Shown here piece by piece: positions 9,657 through 18,859 of a stretch of DNA of 64,000 nucleotides. How positions within the stretch are numbered: position 1 is the first letter of the stretch; every line of letters starts with the position of its first letter. The notes beneath the pieces are model-generated. The model was given only the letters and a program-made list of their open reading frames with translations, ran no database searches and was not told the DNA's origin. The position numbers and the translations under genes are program-made. Source of the DNA: Trichomonas tenax (Eukaryota; Parabasalia; Trichomonadida; Trichomonadidae); contig JALKBU010000151.1 of the NCBI GenBank assembly GCA_023091735.1, positions 1 to 64,000 on the forward strand, written 5' to 3'.

Positions 9657-10304
9657 TTATGATCTTGTAATAGATTCAATACGATCGCTCAATGGTTCTA
9701 ATTGATCTTGTGGGATTAAATTGAATTCCAGAGTAAAGCACATGAAATATTTGAAAGATGTATTGAGGTGGCTATCTGTACCAAGCTGCTTAAAGTTATC
9801 TATGTGATGCCAATAACAATGAGCGTATATTCTGAAGAGGCGTTTCATTATGTTTTTAATAATCTGTTGGAAGTTATCTGGAAAAGGTTTTCCATTACCA
9901 GTTGGGAAAATATTCTCGTTATTAATTTGTGCTTTAACCCATTCGAGGAGCAAATTGATATATTCCGGTGCAGAAACTTCCGTCGGTCTCTGATACTGAT
10001 TGTTGTCGGACCAGAGATATTTAAAGCCCTGACCGGCGCTCATTGTCGGACATGTTTCGGGTGTGCAAAATTCTGTGATTGTTTTGTAGAGAATTTCGAG
10101 CTGTGTGCAAAGTTCGACAACTCCGTTTGCAAGCCATTCATTTAGATCCTCTCCTTCTGGGAGTTTTACCGCTTCATGAAAATCTCCATAGCCAAGTGTC
10201 TCCATTTGGTCAGGATGAAGAGCTGGGCGCCTCTGGTTGGCACCAGGACGCCTAACAGGACGAAATGTTTGTTTGTTACCACCGCTGTTAAACCAACTGC
10301 TCAT
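9657..10304 (-). CDS. MOB1: MOB1 kinase activator
   Basis: Mob1-family adaptor that binds and activates NDR/LATS kinases, in cell-cycle exit, cytokinesis and, in protists, basal-body and division control. The 215 residues match the family length. The zinc ligands are all present: Cys80 and Cys85 (CTPETC) and His162 and His167 (AHCYWHH). Family blocks include TLGYGDFHEAVKLPEGEDLNEWLA, TEFC and the SAPEYINLLLEW helix. The N-terminus is basic with PVRRPG, as in other Mob1 proteins. I see no defect. The start is the first ATG. It is convergent with the bromodomain gene and its upstream side faces the transposon-like block at 10.5-12.7 kb. Confidence 0.95.
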   Translation of the reverse strand: MSSWFNSGGNKQTFRPVRRPGANQRRPALHPDQMETLGYGDFHEAVKLPEGEDLNEWLANGVVELCTQLEILYKTITEFCTPETCPTMSAGQGFKYLWSDNNQYQRPTEVSAPEYINLLLEWVKAQINNENIFPTGNGKPFPDNFQQIIKNIMKRLFRIYAHCYWHHIDNFKQLGTDSHLNTSFKYFMCFTLEFNLIPQDQLEPLSDRIESITRS

Positions 10305-10500
10305 CCTTGTGTCAAACCGTTTATATAAATATCGAACACATTATTTTTAGTGTAAAACGGTGATTTATGGGATAAAGGCTTATTAGATAATAAAAGTGAA
10401 AACAGCTTTACAAGATGCAGCCCCTACTTATTTTCATTATTTTTGACAAGTAATTTTTGTAAACTTTTCAAATTCGTCACTTTTGTCATTTATTGATGAA

Positions 10501-10544
10501 GCGGATTTTTTTCGATCGAAAAATGAAAAAACCTTTCAACTAAC
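10501..10544 (+). repeat. Left terminal inverted repeat
   Basis: Left arm of the inverted repeat. The core GATTTTTTTCGATCGAAAAA and the following AACCTTTCAACTAAC match the right arm at 12605-12650 with a few substitutions and a different length of the T run. Confidence 0.65.
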
Positions 10545-10655
10545 AAATGGTCAATTTGAAGCCATTCTTTTTATCTAGCCATCTGCTAGCCGTTGATGTC
10601 TTCGAAATTCTCTCAGATATATATATAACTCATTCGATACTCTTTTACAAACCTA

Positions 10656-10726
10656 CATTTTCTACGACTTTTTGAGGTTGCTAAGACATAGGATGTCTTA
10701 GCAACCTCAAAAAGTCGTAGAAAATG
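10656..10726. repeat. Perfect 34-bp inverted repeat with 3-base loop
   Basis: Arms 10656-10689 and 10693-10726 are exact reverse complements with AGG between them. The left arm begins CATTTTCTACGACTTTTTGA and ends GCTAAGACAT. Such a perfect palindrome in DNA is rare and unstable; it should extrude as a cruciform or form a very stable RNA hairpin if transcribed. Confidence 0.9.
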
Positions 10727-10766
10727 ACATGAATCAAAATATTTCATTCATTGATTTACAATACTC

Positions 10767-10841
10767 GCTTTAGCTGTCTAATACCATGACAAACAGATAG
10801 CTGGTGAGCAAATGTTTGTCATGTTATTAGACAACTAAAGC
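10767..10841. repeat. Imperfect 29-bp hairpin
   Basis: Arms 10767-10795 and 10813-10841 pair with only two mismatches, around a 17-base loop. The left arm starts GCTTTAGCTGTCTAATACCA. It is independent of the 34-bp palindrome just upstream. Confidence 0.85.
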
Positions 10842-10872
10842 AATTTACGATTTATAAATATCCGTTAATTCC

Positions 10873-10950
10873 TATCATCAAAATGATCAATTCCCCAGAA
10901 ATTCGCTGTTCTGGAGAGCTTGCGTTATGAATTGATCATTTTTGATGATA
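10873..10950. repeat. 20-bp hairpin with internal small stem
   Basis: TATCATCAAAATGATCAATT (10873-10892) pairs with 10930-10950, with one extra T bulged. The loop itself contains CCAGAA...TTCTGG, a six-base secondary stem. Confidence 0.75.
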
Positions 10951-11135
10951 TTTAAGCAATTTGATAATTATCGATTGAATGTACTAACAAACACGAAAAT
11001 TACATCTTAAGAGCAATCATATTCGATATACGAGTCACATGAATAAATATAACGTTTTCATCAAAAATCAATAAGAAAATGAAATATACAAGTTTAAAAT
11101 TAATCTATAATTTTATTAGGTATTTGGATTGCACC

Positions 11136-11140
<5 letters not shown>

Positions 11141-11168
<28 letters not shown>
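11141..11168. repeat. TA dinucleotide microsatellite
   Basis: A run of about 14 TA units inside the transposon-like block. No function implied. Confidence 0.8.
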
Positions 11169-11171
<3 letters not shown>

Positions 11172-12290
11172 TAATAAGACTTAAAACAATCAAGATATCT
11201 TGTCACTTTTCACTAATTTGTCAAATAAGATAAAATATTAAATATAGGAAATATAATTTATATCAATTATCAAATTAATTTATGGAAAAAAAGATTTGAG
11301 AAGAGAAAAATATTGAGATGAAGAATAAAAATCATAATAAATCATAATATATTGTTATATACTCATCATTATATGTTTTTATTGACATTTTGAGAAAAAT
11401 TAAAATAATTTTCAACATGTCAAAATATTGCTACAAATGATGCATATACCAGATTTACATTATTATTAAATAAGCCATTTTTGAATTCTCAGAAAAAATA
11501 CTCACAAATATTGAATATCGTAAAAGGACAATCTAATGCATATATATAATAGAAAATATAAATAACACATTTGGTATAGGCTCTCACAATATATTCTATG
11601 TGTCAGATTATTGTATTGTTTACAATCAATATTAACATATCATAATGCTATATTAAGCATGTTAATATCTCAACGGTTTGTCTTCTCAAATATTGAAAAG
11701 CCTCAGAAATATAATATATGGTATTTGGAATCTATATTATATATGCAACAATATTCTTTCGAGCTTAAAAACAGTCACTTTTTCCTTCTTTCTCTATTTC
11801 AGCCTCTTCTGAATGATAAATCTCAAATTAAAAAATATTTTCAATGCCTATATGTACTACCGAACATCCTCATAAAGTTTCTCGACAAAATAATCACATT
11901 TTATCTTTATTATTTTTATCTTGTATAATATATATTATATATACGTTTTATTTGTTTCCAATCATATAACACATATCTAGAATATAAATATACAATAAAA
12001 ATATTTTTCTAACTTTAAACATGATATGTGTCAGAAAATTATTTTACACGTCATTTAATCTATTTTACACGTCATATTGTCAAAAAATTTAAATTCACTA
12101 TATTTTAACATAACAATGACTCCAATCCGTTGTATATTATGATTTTACTGCAATCCGCTTTATAAACATATAATTATTATTTTTCATTTGCAATTTCTTT
12201 GTTATATAGTCATCTTCACGGTGCTGAAGCCACAATACAATATGCCGTGTGACTAGATAACAAAGATATTGCCAAAATATTGAAAATCAC

Positions 12291-12382
12291 TCCGAGTATA
12301 AGTGATATATATATATAAGTGATATATATGGAACTGTGGCACAATAGTCCGCAGAACCATCTATATATCACTATTACTCGGA
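12291..12382. repeat. Hairpin near the right end of the element
   Basis: The outer arms TCCGAGTA..AGTGATATA (from 12291) and its inverted partner (12363-12382) pair with a two-base difference. Inside, ATGGAACTGTGG pairs imperfectly with CCGCAGAACCAT. It lies at the right side of the element, so hairpins occur towards both ends. Confidence 0.65.
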
Positions 12383-12604
12383 AAATCAACATTCCAATCA
12401 TCTTGGCGGAAGTGTCTCTCTCAAGGGGAGTTAAGACTCCACGTAATTAATGATCATAAATCAAAATATTAATATAAGACTTCAAAATGCACGAAATTTA
12501 TTTCATGCATTTTTATTTTGAGCGATAACTGTATAATATTAAAGTGGTTAATGAATTTATATGTAATATTTATTAATATATTAATATAATTTATTTTCAA
12601 ATCG

Positions 12605-12650
12605 AGTTACTTGAAAGGTTTTTCATTTTTCGCTCGAAAAAAAAATCTGC
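12605..12650 (-). repeat. Right terminal inverted repeat
   Basis: Right arm. On the plus strand it begins GTTACTTGAAAGGTTTTTCA and ends in AAAAATCTGCC, the inverted counterpart of the left arm; the following TTTATTGATG repeats the sequence just outside the left arm. Confidence 0.65.
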
Positions 12651-12661
12651 CTTTATTGATG

Positions 12662-12928
12662 TGTAATTTAGGTGTCACTTTTGCATCTATGTGATTTCAT
12701 GTTATTATCAAAATTGCTTTCTTTTTCACTATAGGAATAATATTATGACGTCAAACTTTTAGAGTGTTTTGCTTAAAGCAAATTCTATTCCGTACAGCTT
12801 TCAAAGTTATCATAGATCAATTACTTCCTATTTTTTAAGATGAGTTTGGTTTTGTTGAGGAAATAAATTAGGGTCACATATGTTTCACCCCCTGCTAAAT
12901 TTTAGACATAATTTTTGGACAAATAGAA
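12662..12928. promoter_or_regulatory. Upstream region of the DHX15 gene
   Basis: 267 bases between the element and the helicase ATG. It contains CACCCCCTG at 12886-12894, a 9-mer that recurs at 36532 and 37802 in non-coding DNA and, with one change, at 44646. No TCAYWW initiator is evident close to the ATG. Confidence 0.4.
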
Positions 12929-15097
12929 ATGCATGAGTCTGAGATTCAGCCCGAAAAACGCCACAGACGCAGACATCACAGCAAGAATTCGAGCGCCCCG
13001 GAGACGACTCCTGAGGAAGCACAGCAAATAGCCGAAACAGTCAGCCAGATGGAGGAATCTGGCGAAATAAATCCATACACAAACAAAGTATACAGCAAAA
13101 ACTACTACAAAATACTCGAAACAAGGATGAAATTACCTGTTTATGAGAGAAAAGAAGAGATTATCGAAGCAGTTCGCAATTCAAAAGTCACAATCATCGA
13201 AGGATCCACAGGTTCAGGTAAAACCACACAAATACCTCGTTTTCTACTCGAAGCTAACATCATTTCGCCAAATCAAAAGATCGTTTGCACGCAACCAAGA
13301 AGAGTCGCTGCAATCAATGTCGCTCAGCGTGTTGCAGACGAAATGGACATAGAATTGGGTGCAGAAGTTGGTTACTGTGTTAGATTCGATGCAAAGGAGA
13401 CATCAAAGACACGTTTAACATACATGACTGATGGTTTATTGATGAGAGAATTCGTCATCGATCCAACAGCTTCTAAATACGGTATCATCATCATTGATGA
13501 AGCCCATGAACGTACAATCAACAGCGATATCATCATCGGATTACTTAAGCGACTTGTTGCGACTCGCGAGGATCTCAAAGTCGTCATCATGTCTGCAACT
13601 CTCGAAGCTCAAAAATTCCAGCGCTTCTTCGATGAAGGAGGCCTCACACCGCATATTGTCGTACCCGGAAGACTGCACAAAGTTGTCAAGGTGTACACAG
13701 AGTCTCCAGTCGAGAACTACTTGAATGAAGCGATTTCCCGCACTCTCGAAATTCATTTCAACCAACCTGAAGGTGATATTCTGCTTTTCCTTACAGGTGA
13801 GGAAGAAATCGAATCTACATGTGATAGACTTAGAACAGAAATTGGATCTCAGGAACATCCTAGTGGAATGAGTGCATACGTTCTTCCTTTATATGCTTCA
13901 CTTCCACCACAGGAGCAAGCTAAAGTTTTCAAGCCCGCAAGATATCCGAATACGCGAAAAATCATCATATCAACAAACATCGCCGAAACATCAGTTACAA
14001 TTGATGGTGTTGTCTATGTTCTCGATCCGGGTATGGTTAAACAGAACACATATAATCCGCAGAGAAGAATGTCATCTCTCTTAGTTGTTCCAATCTCTAA
14101 AGCTGCTGCAGTTCAGAGAGCAGGTAGAGCTGGTAGAACAAGAAGAGGTATCTGCTACAGATTATACACACAGGAAACATTCGACAAGGAACTTCAAGAG
14201 CAAACAACACCGGAAATCCAAAGAAGCGACTTGAGTAATGTTCTTCTTTTGATGCTTGCTGCCGGAATTTCAGATATCATGCATTTCCCATTCATCGATC
14301 CACCGGAGTACAAGCTCGTTAAAACATCAATAGAAGAGCTCTATTTCATTGGTGCTGTAGATATTCAAGGCCACTTAACAGAGAAGGGACGTTTGATGTC
14401 TTTGATTCCAATAGAACCAAAACTAGCTGCCGCACTTATTTCATCAAAAGATTTTGGCTGCACAATGGAGATGGCAACAATTGTTGCTCTTCTTGCTGAA
14501 CAAGGTCAACCATTCATGCATCCAATTAAAGAAGCAGCTGCTGCAGATGCTGCACACAGACCATTTAAATGCAGATATTCTGATCACATTACTTTATTAA
14601 ATGCATTTAATGAATTCGAAAAGGAACCAACAAAGGGATTCTGCGCACAGAATTATCTTAACTACAGATGCCTTGACAGAGCATATAAGAGCAGACAGCA
14701 GCTCTTGAGTTTGCTTAGAAAGCAGGGAATTGAGGCGACATCAATTTACGAGAAGAAGGACTGTTTAGATCCACATAAACAAATCATTCATGCATTGCTT
14801 AAGGGTATGTTTATGCAAACATGCGTTTACAATGCATCAACGAAGAAATATTCATTCATGACAGGACAGAAAGAAGCAGATATTCATCCATCTTCAGCTA
14901 TTAGATTTGTTCCTCAATGGCTCTTATACACAGAGTACATCTACACCAACAAAGAGTTCGTTAGATGCTGCAGTGAAATTGAACCTTCTTGGATTATTGA
15001 CGCTTGCCCAGAGTTCTTTGATCCAGAAAGATATCCAGTTGGTGCAATCAAGGATTCTTTGAATCGACTTATTAGAGATGCAAAGAAGTCCCAGTAA
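12929..15097 (+). CDS. DHX15: DEAH-box RNA helicase, DHX15/Prp43-like
   Basis: ATP-dependent RNA helicase of the DEAH/RHA group. The closest resemblance is to Prp43/DHX15, which releases spliced intron complexes and acts in ribosome biogenesis. Motifs in order: GSTGSGKT (Walker A, about 92-99), TQPRRVAA (Ia), DEAH (about 189-192), SAT (about 221), STNIAETSVTI (V) and QRAGRAGR (VI, about 396-403). The HA2/winged-helix and OB-fold (DUF1605) regions follow. The short N-terminus (about 50 residues, basic) and the entry phrase NPYTNKVYSKNYYKILETR before LPVYERKEEI are the hallmark of Prp43 rather than Prp2, 16 or 22. All catalytic motifs are intact at a typical length of 722. The only sensible start is the first ATG. 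The large SF3B1 gene at the right edge serves the same pathway. Confidence 0.92.
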   Translation: MHESEIQPEKRHRRRHHSKNSSAPETTPEEAQQIAETVSQMEESGEINPYTNKVYSKNYYKILETRMKLPVYERKEEIIEAVRNSKVTIIEGSTGSGKTTQIPRFLLEANIISPNQKIVCTQPRRVAAINVAQRVADEMDIELGAEVGYCVRFDAKETSKTRLTYMTDGLLMREFVIDPTASKYGIIIIDEAHERTINSDIIIGLLKRLVATREDLKVVIMSATLEAQKFQRFFDEGGLTPHIVVPGRLHKVVKVYTESPVENYLNEAISRTLEIHFNQPEGDILLFLTGEEEIESTCDRLRTEIGSQEHPSGMSAYVLPLYASLPPQEQAKVFKPARYPNTRKIIISTNIAETSVTIDGVVYVLDPGMVKQNTYNPQRRMSSLLVVPISKAAAVQRAGRAGRTRRGICYRLYTQETFDKELQEQTTPEIQRSDLSNVLLLMLAAGISDIMHFPFIDPPEYKLVKTSIEELYFIGAVDIQGHLTEKGRLMSLIPIEPKLAAALISSKDFGCTMEMATIVALLAEQGQPFMHPIKEAAAADAAHRPFKCRYSDHITLLNAFNEFEKEPTKGFCAQNYLNYRCLDRAYKSRQQLLSLLRKQGIEATSIYEKKDCLDPHKQIIHALLKGMFMQTCVYNASTKKYSFMTGQKEADIHPSSAIRFVPQWLLYTEYIYTNKEFVRCCSEIEPSWIIDACPEFFDPERYPVGAIKDSLNRLIRDAKKSQ

Positions 15098-15172
15098 TTT
15101 TTTTTTCTTCCGTTTTTTATATATTTTATAAAGTTTGATAGATTATTTTTTTACAAACATAATATATATACA

Positions 15173-16636
15173 TTACTGTGTTTCTTCAGGGAAGATGCCA
15201 TCAAGAATAATCTTCAATCTGGCAATTAGTTCTTGATCTTTTTCTTCCATATATAAATCTTCTATTATACTTGCATCTTCGCATTTTGCCGCCTTTTCAG
15301 GAAATGATGGATATGACATTAGTATTTCAATAAATTCAACAAAACTGTACTTATCAACGCCCATATCCAATACTGCAAATATTAATGATAAAAATTCATC
15401 ATCAATCAAAATATCGAGCAATGGATTTCGAGTTATGAACAGATTTCTAAAAAATCTCGAGAAAACTTTTTTCTTGATAACAGATTTACCATAAATCATT
15501 GCTTGCAGCATTGTAGTGTAAACAGATGAATTAACAAATTCCATTGCAACTTCAGGATGCAGTTGGAGTGATAATGAAAAGATGCTGATTGCTGGAATTG
15601 CAATATTAGTGTCTTCACTATTTATGAATTGTTCAAAATCGCCAAAACTAACTACTCTAAGTAATTTCGTTAAATGATTGAAGGAAATTAAATTCATTGC
15701 AACATTTAATGTATAAAGCAGTATGTGTGTATTTTCATATAACTCAAGTCCTTGTTGAATAAATTCATATACAAAACCAATGTCAAAATCTGTTCTTGGC
15801 TTTTCATTTTCTGGATCTTCTAAATCTTCTGAGATGCGAATATTGATTAAAGATTCACCTAAGTAAACAAGCAAACTATTATCATCCATGTGTATCATTT
15901 TTTTTAGTAGTTCAAATATAAAGCTTTTCATTTCATCAGCCAAAAGATTAAAATTATTGCAAACAAAGCATATTACTTCAGATGTATGAATATTCAGCAT
16001 AACATCATCAACTTCTAAATTATATCTGAATAAATTCACTAATTTATCTATTGCCGAGAACTGCGAAAACAATAGTGGATCACTCTTAGTGTCAAAAATT
16101 TTGCCTAAAATTGCGATAAAATTAATTCGTGATTTTGGAAGAATTTGCTCAAATTTTTCACCAAGAACATCAAACAAACCTGAATTAAATACCTTTAACT
16201 TTAATTCGTGGCTTTGGTATATTAACTTATAAAGAAGAACTCCAACAAAGAATTGAAATTCTTCTGGATTTTCAATATATTGAGTCAAATTTGTGCAATC
16301 AAATAAATTATCTATTACTTCGATCACTATTTCAATAAGGCCTGATTCTATTATACGCAATTCTATTGCTTCACCTTCAATTAAATAATCAGTTTGATCA
16401 GGAGTTTTTAGTGGAGGCAATCCATTTGCAAGTTGCATTATTAATGTAAGCATGCTTTTCATCCATTCTATATTTTGGTAATTGTTTGCAAAATTTTCAA
16501 TTTCAGCAATAATTCGATCAATTTCTTCATAACACAGAGCTCTTTGTGATACAGTGACTGCATCATCCAATTCTGGAAAGTTTGAAATAGAAGCATGTTG
16601 GGGTTTATTAATTACATCTTTATATTCATCTTCCAT
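15173..16636 (-). CDS. Armadillo-like helical protein
   Basis: An all-helical protein of 487 residues with repeated leucine/isoleucine-rich helices of about 40-residue spacing. Phrases such as FEFINSSVYTTMLQAMIYGKSVIKKKVFSRFF and VEFIEILMSYPSF are typical of armadillo/HEAT solenoids. The function is unknown. Trichomonads carry many divergent armadillo-like proteins of this size, and a second (50373-51710) lies in this window with similar composition. The open frame extends to a TTG at 16654, but the first ATG is at 16636, and an initiator TCACTTT lies 21 bases upstream. The gene is convergent with DHX15, only 75 bases apart at the 3' ends. Confidence 0.8.
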   Translation of the reverse strand: MEDEYKDVINKPQHASISNFPELDDAVTVSQRALCYEEIDRIIAEIENFANNYQNIEWMKSMLTLIMQLANGLPPLKTPDQTDYLIEGEAIELRIIESGLIEIVIEVIDNLFDCTNLTQYIENPEEFQFFVGVLLYKLIYQSHELKLKVFNSGLFDVLGEKFEQILPKSRINFIAILGKIFDTKSDPLLFSQFSAIDKLVNLFRYNLEVDDVMLNIHTSEVICFVCNNFNLLADEMKSFIFELLKKMIHMDDNSLLVYLGESLINIRISEDLEDPENEKPRTDFDIGFVYEFIQQGLELYENTHILLYTLNVAMNLISFNHLTKLLRVVSFGDFEQFINSEDTNIAIPAISIFSLSLQLHPEVAMEFVNSSVYTTMLQAMIYGKSVIKKKVFSRFFRNLFITRNPLLDILIDDEFLSLIFAVLDMGVDKYSFVEFIEILMSYPSFPEKAAKCEDASIIEDLYMEEKDQELIARLKIILDGIFPEETQ

Positions 16637-16652
16637 CAAAAAAACGACTTTC

Positions 16653-16659
16653 AAAGTGA
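16653..16659 (-). promoter_or_regulatory. Initiator of the armadillo-like gene
   Basis: Minus-strand TCACTTT, fitting TCA+1-Y-W-W, with the presumed first base at 16657 and a 21-base leader. TGACATGTAAA (16688-16698) lies about 50 bases upstream of the ATG, and a TGACATATAAA variant is next to it. Confidence 0.55.
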
Positions 16660-18848
16660 ACTAGTTTCTGACATATAAAGTCAAAAATGACATGTAAATA
16701 GATGATTCAATTTAAACATTATAAGTTATAATTGACAATTGACATTATTGATAATAGCTAATTGGGTTTTCAGATACAAGCGCAAAAAAAGAATCATAAT
16801 TATTTTTGGGAGAAAACTCAGAAAAATTGAATTGAATGTGCATTCATGAATAAAAATATATAGAAAATATTTGACTTTTTTGGAATTCTCCATTAAATCA
16901 TATATTATTTCCATATTTTTAATAAAAACGTAGTTTTAATAGAGTAAATTTTGAGATACTCGAATCTAGAATTATTTTTCAATTATAGTAACACATTAGA
17001 TATCCATTTTGTGTGCTGAATCCGAATATCGCAAAAAAGGAAAAGGAAAAAGTGTACTTTTTTCTTTACTCACACCCCTTTTTAGAATAAGGTTCTCCAT
17101 TTTCTTTCATTTTCCTTACAGGTTACTTGAACTTTCAAAAATCAGCAAAATTCAACTTTAGCTATTTCGTATCTATCATCCATTTGGATATCTGTGCTTG
17201 ACTTCGGAGCTCAGTCGCTGCAATTTTATATCTTTTAATTATATTTACACCTTCACCCAATTTATTTCTATAAATTACTTTAGAGGCTCATCGAGCATGA
17301 TATATATTCGCATATGCAATTAAATAGTACTTCACATTTCCAATACACATGTAGATCTTGCTGATAACCTTATTTATATCTCGAATTTTCACATTTTTTT
17401 GCATTTTTTAGCTAAACAAAACTGACATGTAAACTTTACATGACATAGTGTTTTTAATGTTAAATGCTTGTATTATTGTACTTTCCTTGAACTTTTTGCC
17501 TTAACTTTTAGCATGTCCCTGCAGTTTCACTTTTCCAAATATATCTTCGGTAAAATTCGAAGGTTTTATCACAAAAAAATGAAATTTTTAAAAATGTTGG
17601 CCTCCTTAATGACTAACTCCGCTGCATGAGCTTGTAGAGGCATCAATCATATGACGGCAATATAAATTCAGAGAGCGCATGACATCCACAATAGAAATAT
17701 TCTTCAATATCTAATTTTGTGAATTGAATCAATTTAATTTTCGACTTTACTTAGCTCTCCTCTCCTAGCTTAGCTTTGCATCACATGCCATACATCATAC
17801 TACTCTAACCACTCATTAAAACTCATTACATTTAGAGACTGATATCTCATGGTATTAGATTTTCGCGGCAAAGTTCGGCATTATATACACATACATGAGC
17901 ATAGTGATATATCGAACTCTCATTCCAAATTATTTTTTTTTGTTTACATTTCAATTTGACATGACAAATTTTTACATGACATATCATAAAATTTATTTGT
18001 CAAAAAGCACACAACATCAAAATAAACATTGTGTTGCCCTAATAGGCTAACGCAGAAATGTTTTAACTCTCAAATTTGGTTTTTAGCGACCAAAATTGGT
18101 AAAATTAGCATTAACATTATGTAAATGTTATAATAAACCATATATTAAAAAGTGGATAAGGTTAAAAGTCACGTTTTTTCGCAATTTATTTGACACTGTT
18201 TACATTAATAAAATAGCATATATGATGCTAATTATTTTTTCATCGTTTTTATTTTTGAATACTTTATTTTTAGTAATCAATAATTTCAACAATTTCATTG
18301 GGAGGCTATGAGTATAAGTTGGTGTGTCACATTAAAAACATGTAATATATGCATGCATCTATGTATATTGTCATCTCCGCAATGATTTCGTGAATTTATA
18401 AATTAAGTTACTTAACAGTTATTCAATTTGGAGCTTGTATTATTTGTAATATGTTACTATGTTGTTGGTATGTGATATATTTATAATAAATATTGCTATT
18501 TATTCAATAATAAACTGATATCAAATTGTTAATGAAAAATATGAAACGATATTATATATGTTTAACACTACAACTATGTATGGCATCACATAAGAGTTAT
18601 ATTTGCCCATACATGTTTGATCTAGTTCTGACCCCAGAGTTGATACACTTCTATCAATGCTTGTTTTTATTTACATTTACCCCAAGAAATTGAAAATTAT
18701 CGAATATTTCAAATGCATCTTCAATAGGAAACTCCAAAAAGTCACAAATCCAAAAATATGATCCCCAATTTTTGAGGGGTATCGAACATGAAATTTGAAT
18801 GGATTTTCATCAACTGGATTTTGTTTTTTGAGATGTTTACAAACTTGG
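16660..18848. other. 2.2-kb divergent intergenic region
   Basis: AT-rich DNA with no protein-like frame (the 71-codon frame at 18096 looks intergenic). The TGACATGTAAA family is dense here: 16688-16698, 17423-17433, an inverted copy at 17435-17446, and a spaced pair TTGACATGACA / TTTACATGACA at about 17957-17983. No transposon ends or tRNA were recognised. Confidence 0.5.
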
Positions 18849-18855
18849 TCATATC
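18849..18855 (+). promoter_or_regulatory. Initiator that fixes the nuclease start
   Basis: TCATATC fits the trichomonad initiator; transcription from the A at 18851 would leave a 9-base leader before ATG 18860 and exclude the in-frame ATG at 18788. Confidence 0.6.
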
Positions 18856-18859
18856 AAAA

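Larger units (their letters stand above)
10489..12661. mobile_element. Non-autonomous TIR element, possibly Mutator-like
   Basis: Two inverted copies of about 42-46 bases bound the block. On the left, GATTTTTTTCGATCGAAAAA then TGAAAAAACCTTTCAACTAAC runs to about 10544. On the right (12605-12650) the reverse complement reads GATTTTTTTTTCGAGCGAAA then AATGAAAAACCTTTCAAGTAAC. Immediately outside each end is the direct repeat TTTATTGATG (about 10489-10498 and 12652-12661), which looks like a 10-bp target-site duplication. A 9-11 bp duplication is typical of Mutator-like elements, which trichomonads are known to carry; that assignment is inference. The interior has no transposase frame, only AT-rich DNA, a TA microsatellite and several long hairpins near both ends. 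It separates the divergent MOB1 and DHX15 genes. Confidence 0.6.

Noticed and set aside
11611..11928. 105-codon open frame inside the transposon-like block
   Set aside because: AT-rich, Ile/Phe/Tyr-biased and without any transposase motif; a chance frame.
18096..18311. 71-codon open frame before the nuclease
   Set aside because: Composition typical of AT-rich intergenic DNA; no domain.
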